Of a stretch of 36,095 nucleotides of DNA, positions 17,388-23,909 are shown in pieces. The DNA is from Rhizobiales bacterium 64-17 (GTDB lineage Bacteria > Pseudomonadota > Alphaproteobacteria > Rhizobiales > Xanthobacteraceae). The stretch covers positions 266,037 through 302,131 of the forward strand of contig MKWA01000002.1 in NCBI GenBank assembly GCA_001899285.1, written 5' to 3'. The translations under genes and the position numbers were made by a program. The first letter of the stretch is position 1, and each line of letters opens with the position of its first letter. The notes beneath the pieces were generated by a model, which was not told the origin of the DNA, did no database searches, and saw only the letters and a list, made by a program, of their open reading frames with translations.

Positions 17388-19592
17388 ATGCGTTTTCGCA
17401 AGGCGTCGGTGAAGAGACCAGCCCCGGTTCGCGTCCCGCTCGATGGCGATCTCGATATCAGCGGTCTGGGCCAGGCGCTCTGGTACAAGAAGTGGCGTAT
17501 CCTCATCCCGACGCTGATGGCCGCGGTGCTATCGCTCGTGGTCGTCAATGCGATGACGCCGCGCTACAAATCCGAAGCGCGCATCCTGCTTGAAAACAAG
17601 GAAAACGTCTTCCTCCGCGCCGAGGCCGAGAAGAACGTCGAACGAGCCACGCTCGACCCGGAAGCGGTGGCCAGCCAGATTCAACTCGTCCTGTCCCGCG
17701 ATCTCGCGCGTCAAGTCATCAAGAACGAACATCTCGCTGACAAGCCGGAATTCGATCCGCTGGTCGGCGGCGTGTCGTTGAGCCGCACGATTCTCGGACT
17801 GTTCGGTCTGGGACGCGACCCGCTCGGCATGTCGCCGGAGGAGCGGGTGCTCGAATCATATTACGAGCGGCTCAATGCGTTTGCGGTCGAAAAGACGCGC
17901 GTGATCGTCGTCGAGTTCAGTTCCGCCGATGCCGAGCTTGCGGCGCGCGTCGCCAATGCGATCGCTACCGGCTATCTGTCGATGCAGCAGACCGCGAAGC
18001 AGTCGCAGACCCGTGCGGCGAGCGACTGGCTCGCTCATGAAATTGCTTCGATGCGCACCAAGGTTGCCGACGCGGAAACCAAGATCGAGGAATACCGCGC
18101 CAAGTCGAATCTCTATGTTGGCGCCAACAATTCGTCGTTGCCGAGCCAACAGCTCTCCGAGGTGAACTCGCAGATTTCCGCTGCGCGTGCGCAGAAAGCC
18201 GATCTTGAGGCGCGGGCCCGCGAGTTACGGCAACTGTTGAAGTCCGGCCGCACCATCGATTCGTCCGATGTGGCCAACTCCGACTCGATGCGGCGGCTGA
18301 TCGAGCAGCGCAATGTGTTCCGCTCCCAGCTTGCCGAGCAGTCGACCACACTGCTCGATCAACACCCGCGCATCAAGGAATTGCGGGCACAGATCGGCGA
18401 GGTTGACGCGCAGATCCGCGCCGAGGGCGAGCGGCTCGCGCGCGCGATGGATAATGATGCCAAGGTTGCCGGCAACCGCATCGAGACGCTGACCGCGAGC
18501 CTCAATCAGGTAAAAAAACTCGCGTCGCAGTCGAACGAACAGGATTTGCAGTTGCGCGCGCTGGAGCGGGAAGGCAAGGCGCAGCGCGACCTGCTGGAAT
18601 CCTATCTGGCGAAATATCGCGAAGCATCCGCACGCGAGAACATCAATGCCGCGCCGGCGGATGCCCGCGTGATCTCCCGTGCCAGTGCGGCGATCAAGCC
18701 GACGTTCCCGAAGAAGATGCCGATCGTTCTGATCGTTACGCTCGCGATGTTCACCCTCGCAACGGTGCTCGTTGCGACCGGCGAACTGCTGGCGCCGACC
18801 ATGCTGACCTATCCGACGACGATGGCTGAGGTGGACGCGCCACGCCGCGAGCCGGCGATCGACATGTCGTCACGCAAGGCGCGGCGGGCTGCCGCGAAGG
18901 CGAAGAAGGCGCAGCCCGCACCAGCCCCTGCTGTCGCGGTGGAGCCCGCGGCGGCTCCCGTGGCTCCGCTGGCGCGGCTTGCCCGTGCCGTGCGCGGCGG
19001 CCCTGCGGCACCGGCGGCCTTGACCATCGATCAGATCGCGGCGGAACTGAAAGCGGCGGGCGATGAGGGCCGGCGCGCTACCGTGGTCGGCACCATGCGC
19101 AATGTCGGCACCACTTTTGCCGCGATCTCGATCGCGCGGGCGCTGGCGCGCGACAGCCGCGTCTGCCTGGTCGATTTCGACTTCAACTCGCCCAATCTGT
19201 CAGTGATCTCGACCGATCCGGATGCGCCTGGTATTGCCGATCTCGCGCGCGGTACGGCGTCGTTCGGCGATATCATCACCGCCGACCAGTTCTCGTCGGT
19301 GCATCTGATCGCCGCCGGTGACGTTGGGGCCGACGCGCTGGCGCTCGCCGCATCGCCGATCCTCGCCGTGACCATGGAGGCGCTGGTACGTGCCTATGAC
19401 CATGTGCTGATCGATGTGGGGGCGGCAACGCAGATCGAGCCGGAGCGGTTCGCGCCGCTGGCGCCGCGTGCGGTTTTGGTTGCGGCCGATGCCGGAAAAT
19501 CGACCGCGCAGATGCGCGATCAACTGCTGGCGGCCGGTTTTGACAATGTCAGCCTGGTGATCGGCGGGGCGGGCGCCGCAGCGGCGGCCTAA
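17388..19592 (+). CDS. GumC/Wzz-type polysaccharide co-polymerase with degenerate tyrosine-kinase-like domain
   Basis: The 734-residue inner-membrane protein controls chain length and export in Wzy-dependent polysaccharide pathways. It has transmembrane helix 1 near 36-56 (WRILIPTLMAAVLSLVVV) and a Wzz domain with FSSADAELAARVANAIATGY near 177-196. A long coiled-coil-rich periplasmic region covers about 205-415, and transmembrane helix 2 is near 443-465. A cytoplasmic Lys/Ala/Pro linker follows (485-545), then a BY-kinase-like domain. In that domain the P-loop reads GTMRNVGTT (568-576): the usual GK(T/S) lysine is Thr575. Walker A' keeps DFD (596-598) and Walker B keeps Asp676 (VLIDVGAAT) but not the DTPP form. 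There is no C-terminal tyrosine cluster, and the protein ends in alanines. ATG 17388 has GGAG seven bases upstream; ATG 17370 is the alternative. Catalytic kinase activity is unlikely. Confidence 0.9.
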   Translation: MRFRKASVKRPAPVRVPLDGDLDISGLGQALWYKKWRILIPTLMAAVLSLVVVNAMTPRYKSEARILLENKENVFLRAEAEKNVERATLDPEAVASQIQLVLSRDLARQVIKNEHLADKPEFDPLVGGVSLSRTILGLFGLGRDPLGMSPEERVLESYYERLNAFAVEKTRVIVVEFSSADAELAARVANAIATGYLSMQQTAKQSQTRAASDWLAHEIASMRTKVADAETKIEEYRAKSNLYVGANNSSLPSQQLSEVNSQISAARAQKADLEARARELRQLLKSGRTIDSSDVANSDSMRRLIEQRNVFRSQLAEQSTTLLDQHPRIKELRAQIGEVDAQIRAEGERLARAMDNDAKVAGNRIETLTASLNQVKKLASQSNEQDLQLRALEREGKAQRDLLESYLAKYREASARENINAAPADARVISRASAAIKPTFPKKMPIVLIVTLAMFTLATVLVATGELLAPTMLTYPTTMAEVDAPRREPAIDMSSRKARRAAAKAKKAQPAPAPAVAVEPAAAPVAPLARLARAVRGGPAAPAALTIDQIAAELKAAGDEGRRATVVGTMRNVGTTFAAISIARALARDSRVCLVDFDFNSPNLSVISTDPDAPGIADLARGTASFGDIITADQFSSVHLIAAGDVGADALALAASPILAVTMEALVRAYDHVLIDVGAATQIEPERFAPLAPRAVLVAADAGKSTAQMRDQLLAAGFDNVSLVIGGAGAAAAA

Positions 19593-19610
19593 AAACTCTG
19601 CCGCAAGCCG

Positions 19611-20765
19611 TCAGGCGGTGCGCCAGCGTCGCGCCGCCTGCACCGTCGACCAGATCATGGTGTTGCGTTTGATCGCGCGCTTCGCCGCATAGGCGGCGCG
19701 ATTGGCGGCAGCGACCATCCGACCAGCCGGCGAGTACGGCAGGAAGCTGTCGAACAGCGGCTCAGGATCGTTGCAGAAGATTTCCTTGTACTGTGCTTCG
19801 CCGACGCCGAGGTCGAAGGTGTGCAGTCCACGCTCGCAGGTGCTTTGCACCAGCCGGTTCAACAAAATCTGTCCAGGGCTCGCCTGCGCCGTCGCGGTGC
19901 GGGTGATCGAGTTGAACATGGTCGAGAACCGGCCGCCGGCGACGACTCCGGCCGAGGTGGCGACGATCTCGTCGTTTGTCGAGAGCGCGTAAAGCTCGAT
20001 CACCGGCTCCCGGCCGGGAAGGATGGCGGCAGCCTCGGCGATGAACTCGGCGACGCCCGGTTCCGCAAACACATTGCCGACGCCCAGTTCGCGCATCCGC
20101 TGCGCCTTCTGGTCATGGAACGCGGCGAGGATGCTCTGCGCATCCTCCGCCGTTTCGGCGCGGCGGAAGATCACGGTGCCGTGCTGGGCCAGCGCGCGCT
20201 CCCGGTTGCGCAGCTTCTTGCGCTTGCTGGTGCTCATGCGCGCCGCGAGCAGCGCCTCGAAGTCCGGCATCAGCGCGCCGTGATAGGCGGGGTCGGCGGA
20301 GACGCTGTGCGGCAGCAACAGCAGCGGATTGCGCAGCCCGTTCCAGCGTTCCGGCTGGTTCAGCAGTATCAGCGCATCGACCGCATCGCCAAGCGGCGCG
20401 AGCAGGCCCTCGATCGCGTCGGCCGTGGCGGTCGCGCCGTAATCGCGCCGCCAGATCGCCATGTTGAAGTTGGCATGCTTGCCGCCGAGAAATTCCGCCT
20501 GACGGGTGGCGGCGACCTGACGGCAGCCGAGCGGCAGCAGGCAGACCGGCGTGCCGGCGTCGTAGCCGACCGCGATCAGCGGCGTGATGCCGTTGCGCGC
20601 GCCGACATGGCGTTGCCAGGCGGCGGCGAAGTCGAACCGCTGATAGGGTGTCAGCACCATGCCCGGATCGGCTTCAAGCCGGCGCCAGATCGCTTCGACC
20701 GCCGCGAAATCCTGATGAATCTCGAGCCGGGACGGCAGGGAGCGGACAGGAACGGCGGGCATCAT
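19611..20765 (-). CDS. BioF2/FemAB-like GNAT acyltransferase (exopolysaccharide-associated)
   Basis: The 384-residue protein matches the Acetyltransf_6 (CelD/BcsL, FemAB-like) group. It has an N-terminal half with GMVLTPYQRFDFAAAWQRHV and IAVGYDAGTPVCLLPLGCRQ, then FEALLAARMSTSKRKKLRNRER, the basic helix typical of this group. The C-terminal half has GNAT elements EIVATSAGVVAGGRFSTMFN and SPGQILLNRLVQ (acyl-CoA loop), and ends FDLGVGEAQYKEIF, the characteristic last strand. Such proteins commonly sit in exopolysaccharide and cellulose clusters and are presumed to acylate sugars or an envelope component; the substrate is unknown. Two consecutive ATG codons begin the gene (20765, 20762). It is convergent with the GumC-like gene (18 bases apart) and divergent from the deacetylase gene. 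Confidence 0.83.
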   Translation of the reverse strand: MMPAVPVRSLPSRLEIHQDFAAVEAIWRRLEADPGMVLTPYQRFDFAAAWQRHVGARNGITPLIAVGYDAGTPVCLLPLGCRQVAATRQAEFLGGKHANFNMAIWRRDYGATATADAIEGLLAPLGDAVDALILLNQPERWNGLRNPLLLLPHSVSADPAYHGALMPDFEALLAARMSTSKRKKLRNRERALAQHGTVIFRRAETAEDAQSILAAFHDQKAQRMRELGVGNVFAEPGVAEFIAEAAAILPGREPVIELYALSTNDEIVATSAGVVAGGRFSTMFNSITRTATAQASPGQILLNRLVQSTCERGLHTFDLGVGEAQYKEIFCNDPEPLFDSFLPYSPAGRMVAAANRAAYAAKRAIKRNTMIWSTVQAARRWRTA

Positions 20766-20896
20766 GGCACCATCTGCGGGTCTTGAGCGTTAACGGATGC
20801 GGGAAGGTTGCAGGGATTTGTCAATAAAGCGTTGGGATATTGGAGGGAGAGGGGACCGGAAGGGCCGCGCTGGGGCGCGGCAACCGGGTTAGCGTT

Positions 20897-21958
20897 GTGG
20901 CCGGGTTGAAGAACACGATCATCCGCACAGGACTGAACTCGCTGTATTTCAGCGGGACGCATCATGCGTTGCGCCCGTTCGTCGGCGGTATCGGTGCGAT
21001 CCTGACGTTCCATCATGTGCGGCCGCCGCGGCCCGATGGCTTCCAGCCGAACCGGCTCCTGGAAATCACGCCGATGTTCTTCGAGGGGCTGCTGCGGCGT
21101 CTGACCCGCTCAGGCATCGACGTGATCTCGCTCGACGAGATGCACGAGCGGCTGATCGGTCGGCAGCGCGGCCGCCGTTTCGTCTGCCTCACCTTCGACG
21201 ACGGCTATCGCGACAATCTGCGCTGGGCCTATCCGTTGCTCAAGCAGTTCAACCTGCCGTTCGCGATCTATATCCCGACGAGCTTCCCGGACCGGCTCGG
21301 CGAGTTGTGGTGGGTCGCTTTGGAAAAGGTGATCGCCCAGAACAAACGCATCGGCCTGCCGATCAACGGCAAGGATCAGTTCTTCGATTGCCGCAGCACG
21401 GGCGAGAAGCGCGAACTGTTCGCCGCGCTCTACGGCTATCTGCGCAGCATGAAAACCGAGGACGAACTGCGCAAGACGATCCGCGATCTCGCCGCATGCC
21501 ATCGTGTCGATATCGCCGCGCTGTGCGAGGAATTGTGCATGACCTGGGAAGAGATCGGCCAGCTTGCGGCCGATCCGCTGGTGACCATCGGCGCCCACAC
21601 GGTCAATCACGTCATGCTCAAGAAAGTGCCGAACGAGGACACGGCGCGCGCGGAGATGGAGATGAGCCGCGCGGTGATCGAGGCGGCGATCGGCGTGCGG
21701 CCGGGTCATCTGTCCTATCCGGTCGGCGACAAGACCTCGGCGGGCACGCGCGAGTTCAATCTCGCCTCGCAGCTCGGCTTCAAGACGGCGGTGACGACGC
21801 GCCCCGGCGTGCTGTTCAAGGCGCACCGCGATCACCTGATGGCGCTGCCGCGCATTTCGGTGAACGGCGACTTCGCCCAGCACCGCTATGTGAAGGTGCT
21901 GCTGTCCGGTGCGGCGACGGCGATGTGGAACGGTTTTCGCCGTGTGAATGCCGCGTGA
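20897..21958 (+). CDS. Polysaccharide deacetylase (NodB homology, CE4)
   Basis: The product is a metal-dependent carbohydrate esterase 4 that probably removes N- or O-acetyl groups from the exopolysaccharide. The NodB motifs are visible: motif 1 LTFDDGYRDN (Asp101, Asp102), motif 2 IGAHTVNHVML (the H-x3-H metal ligands), and motif 3 as LSYPVGD, where the usual YPYG is YPVG. There is an extra insert of about 100 residues between motifs 1 and 2. No cleavable signal peptide is evident. The start is uncertain: GTG 20897 is used here (353 residues), TTG 20906 begins MKNTIIRTG, which resembles homologues, and TTG 20840 would overlap a GGAGGGAGAGGGG purine run that lacks a well-placed start behind it. 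It is the last gene of the exopolysaccharide locus. Confidence 0.87.
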   Translation: MAGLKNTIIRTGLNSLYFSGTHHALRPFVGGIGAILTFHHVRPPRPDGFQPNRLLEITPMFFEGLLRRLTRSGIDVISLDEMHERLIGRQRGRRFVCLTFDDGYRDNLRWAYPLLKQFNLPFAIYIPTSFPDRLGELWWVALEKVIAQNKRIGLPINGKDQFFDCRSTGEKRELFAALYGYLRSMKTEDELRKTIRDLAACHRVDIAALCEELCMTWEEIGQLAADPLVTIGAHTVNHVMLKKVPNEDTARAEMEMSRAVIEAAIGVRPGHLSYPVGDKTSAGTREFNLASQLGFKTAVTTRPGVLFKAHRDHLMALPRISVNGDFAQHRYVKVLLSGAATAMWNGFRRVNAA

Positions 21959-22014
21959 AGCGCACGCTCCTATTTTAGGGTGAAGCGGAGTGAGAGCTGC
22001 GCTTCTCTCTCCAC

Positions 22015-22092
22015 GTCATGCCCGCGCTTGACGCGGGCATCCATCTTCCTTGCGCGGTTAAGATGGATGGCCGGGTCAAGCCCGGCCATGAC
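22015..22092. repeat. 78-bp double-hairpin palindromic intergenic repeat
   Basis: ATGCCCGCG/CGCGGGCAT (22018-22026, 22032-22040) and ATGGCCGGG/CCCGGCCAT (22067-22075, 22081-22089) are two perfect hairpins. Their loops CTTGA and TCAAG are reverse complements of each other. ATCCATCTT (22039-22047) pairs with AAGATGGAT (22060-22068), and GTCAT/ATGAC close the ends, so the entire element can also fold as one cruciform. Repeats with the words TGCCCGCGCTTGACGCGGGC and GGCCGGGTCAAGCCCGGCC are common between genes in Bradyrhizobium-group genomes. Confidence 0.8.
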
Positions 22093-22172
22093 AAGCGGAT
22101 AGAACAGCGCAAACTGCTATCTTTGAACCCGCGGCGATTGCGTTCGTCGTCCTGATGCGATTGTCAAACAGC

Positions 22173-22198
22173 CGATGATGCACAGACGTGCATCATCG
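22173..22198. repeat. Perfect 11-bp-stem hairpin
   Basis: CGATGATGCAC (22173-22183) pairs perfectly with GTGCATCATCG (22188-22198) around the loop AGAC. It follows the word TTGTCAAACAG. There is no T-tract directly after it (GCCCGTGTTCTTT follows), so it may be a weak terminator, a protein-binding palindrome, or the border of the hairpin-dense element to its right. Confidence 0.6.
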
Positions 22199-22249
22199 CC
22201 CGTGTTCTTTAGCCGGCGCCGGGTGCGCCCGTAGTCCCTAGCCCCTCTT

Positions 22250-22640
22250 CAATAGTGAGGGGGACGGAGCGCCGCGAAGCGCAACGTCGTAGCCTTCCAC
22301 TCAACCTCGCGGCGGAGTGGAGCGTATCTCTCCCGCCAGAGAGAGACACGCGCGCCTTGCGGCGCTCCACCCAGCCAGGCTTGCGCAGGCTGGGCTTTGT
22401 CATGGGCGGCGATTTCGCTCCCTGGGACCGTGCTTCCGGGGCGCGGACAGATGGAGCGACCGATCCTTGCGGGATCGGACCCCACCGGTTCCCGCGGGCT
22501 TTGGCCCGCGTTCGTCCTACCCCGTCCAGCCCTTGCGGGCGGCCCCACTTAGTTGGGGCGGACGGCAAACCCAGGGCGTCCCGGACGCAGGGTGCGAGAC
22601 CTGCGCGCGGGCGCCGCAATTCCTGCTCCACCATCAAGAC
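22250..22640. repeat. Hairpin-dense segment with recurrent TTGC loops
   Basis: Perfect stems found by eye are GCGCC-TTGC-GGCGC (22352-22365), CCCAGCC/GGCTGGG (22370-22376, 22388-22394), CCGATCC/GGATCGG with loop TTGCG (22460-22478), CGCGGGC-TTTG-GCCCGCG (22493-22510), CCC-TTGC-GGG near 22530, and GCCCCA/TGGGGC with loop CTTAGT (22542-22559). Such even spacing of short GC hairpins suggests a structured RNA or a dispersed repetitive element. I cannot say which, nor whether it is transcribed. Confidence 0.5.
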
Positions 22641-22674
22641 GCCTCATGATGACGCCCCTCGTGAACAGGACGGA

Positions 22675-22698
22675 TATAGGATTATAGGCATATAGGAA
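22675..22698. repeat. Three tandem TATAGGNN octamers
   Basis: TATAGG occurs at 22675, 22683 and 22691 with an exact 8-base period (TATAGGAT, TATAGGCA, TATAGGAA). This AT-rich run abuts the GC-rich hairpin segment and marks a sharp compositional change. The word TATAGGAT also occurs inside the candidate operator at 9657-9664. Confidence 0.7.
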
Positions 22699-22834
22699 GA
22701 AAGTCAAGTGACGGATAGCTTGATGGTGAGGACGTCGCTATGTGCGTTTGGCTGATGCACCCACCGGGCGGCATGAACGCCCTCCGGGAGCACTTGTCGC
22801 GTCGTCAGCAGAAACAACGGGAGGCAGCGTAATC

Positions 22835-23281
22835 ATGACAATCGAAGGGAACGTTTCGCGCCGCTGGGCAATCTTTCGTCTCGGACGAGCTGCGGCTGCA
22901 TCTGCGGCGGTGCTTTCGACGGCAACAATTCCGGCGCCGGCCGTTCCGGTGAGGCCAAACGAACCGCAAGAGCTACCGGGTTATTTTGAACATCCGTCAG
23001 AGTATCTGGCGGCTATGCAATCTATCGGGTGGCGCCCAGTCGCTATGTATCAGCGATTGGAAGGCGGCGGCATTCACTGCATGGGCGTCAACGAGTACGG
23101 CGGTGGTGAAGAAAACATCACGGAAACGTGGGGCAAATACCACGCTATCTCCATGCGGATGCCAGTACAGCGTGCTTCCGATATGCCGCAGGGCAAATGG
23201 TGGAGCGACGTGTGGCAATACCTCTACGACAAAGGCTTGCGTGAAGACGTGACGCCCGAAAGGGTGGGGGGAGCATCGTGA
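22835..23281 (+). CDS. Hypothetical protein with N-terminal export-like segment
   Basis: I do not recognise the family. The 148-residue product begins with SRRWAIFRLGRAAAASAAVL, a twin-arginine-like start followed by an Ala-rich hydrophobic stretch and a Pro/Val segment, so it may be exported or membrane-anchored. The remainder is a small mixed domain of about 100 residues with several Trp and Tyr, including LPGYFEHPSEYLAAMQSIGW, ITETWGKYHAISMRMP and GKWWSDVWQYLYDKGLRED. Its single Cys is in GGGIHCMGVNEYGGG. ATG 22835 is chosen because GGGAGG lies ten bases upstream; the frame is open back to 22742. Base composition is less GC-rich than the flanking core genes. It overlaps the next gene by GTGA, so the two form a cassette. 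Confidence 0.65.
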   Translation: MTIEGNVSRRWAIFRLGRAAAASAAVLSTATIPAPAVPVRPNEPQELPGYFEHPSEYLAAMQSIGWRPVAMYQRLEGGGIHCMGVNEYGGGEENITETWGKYHAISMRMPVQRASDMPQGKWWSDVWQYLYDKGLREDVTPERVGGAS

Positions 23282-23676
23282 AACAGGTAAAAACCGAAAA
23301 GACGAGGCGCACTGTGAAAGCGCTCCCGGGTCCAAAACTCGATCTTCCCGGAATTTATCGGGATGGCGGCATGGCTGCCATCGGTGCACTCTTTGATGGA
23401 TACCGCGGATCGCTTGAAAGTTTTCAAGCAATTGGTTGCCAGCCCCGGGCAGGTGAAATCGATGAGTTCGATGTAGAGGCGGACCGCGCTTTCCTTATTT
23501 GCGATCAAATCGCGGGTTATTTGATGGCGCGTGAGACATTCGCAGACTTTGATAAGTGCATAGCCGCAGCCATTGTGGCGGACTGGTGCCGCATTAGCGG
23601 CGAATTGGTTACTGAGCTTGTGGCTAGAGTTGCGCGCATCGCTGCCCTGCCGGATGAGACCAGCGCCGAACTGTAA
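23278..23676 (+). CDS. Hypothetical protein, second gene of a two-gene cassette
   Basis: I do not recognise this family. The 132-residue protein has a basic N-terminus (KQVKTEKTRRTVKALPGPK) followed by a predicted all-helical body: LPGIYRDGGMAAIGALFDGY, LESFQAIGCQPR, an acidic DEFDVEADRAFLICDQIAGY, and amphipathic helices to the end (ADWCRISGELVTELVARVARI). There is no signal peptide, so it is probably cytoplasmic. It starts with GTG 23278 inside the TGA of the upstream gene, after a GGGGGGAG ribosome site, which supports translational coupling. Like its partner it is AT-richer than neighbouring core genes. It is convergent with the Ntn-hydrolase side of the region. Confidence 0.6.
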   Translation: MKQVKTEKTRRTVKALPGPKLDLPGIYRDGGMAAIGALFDGYRGSLESFQAIGCQPRAGEIDEFDVEADRAFLICDQIAGYLMARETFADFDKCIAAAIVADWCRISGELVTELVARVARIAALPDETSAEL

Positions 23677-23699
23677 AACGCAGACAATGGTTTCAGCGT

Positions 23700-23909
23700 C
23701 TATTTGAATGCGAAGCTGATTGCAGCATTGCCCGAATGTTGGGTCGCAATTTTGGACGGCTTCGCGATCCCGACAGAGTGAGCTCGGCTGTCGTCCTTCT
23801 GATATTCGTATTTCGGCATAGCCGGCGTCACAGGCTCGCTACGCATCGACAGCCCGCTCTTGCGCCGCGTGTCCACGTTTGCCTTTTTCGACCGGGTATC
23901 GCGCTCCAT
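23700..23909 (-). CDS. Possible small basic protein overlapping the 3' end of the Ntn-hydrolase gene
   Basis: The 69-residue product is very basic at its start (MERDTRSKKANVDTRRKSGL) and has no recognisable domain. Its ATG at 23909 has an AGAGG ribosome site about seven bases upstream, which is the main reason for listing it. It overlaps the last 71 bases of the Ntn-hydrolase gene in another frame, a long overlap, so one of the two frames may be misread there. It ends 23 bases from the convergent 132-residue gene. Confidence 0.35.
   Translation of the reverse strand: MERDTRSKKANVDTRRKSGLSMRSEPVTPAMPKYEYQKDDSRAHSVGIAKPSKIATQHSGNAAISFAFK

Larger units (their letters stand above)
21959..22834. 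other. Non-coding 876-base stretch rich in palindromes
   Basis: I find no convincing gene here, although several frames of 100 or more codons are open on both strands over 22209-22695. They overlap one another, are Arg/Pro/Gly-rich, and coincide with a dense set of perfect hairpins, which suggests a structured or repetitive element rather than protein. Contents in order are a 78-bp double palindrome, an 11-bp-stem hairpin, the hairpin-dense segment, and three TATAGG octamers, each listed separately. 22700-22834 is the leader of the next gene. Confidence 0.7.

Noticed and set aside
22209-22637. 142-codon minus-strand frame and 146-codon plus-strand frame in the hairpin-dense segment
   Set aside because: Both strands are open at once, the translations are Arg/Gly/Pro-rich, and perfect hairpins dominate the segment, so protein coding is unlikely. 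I treat it as a repeat or RNA candidate.
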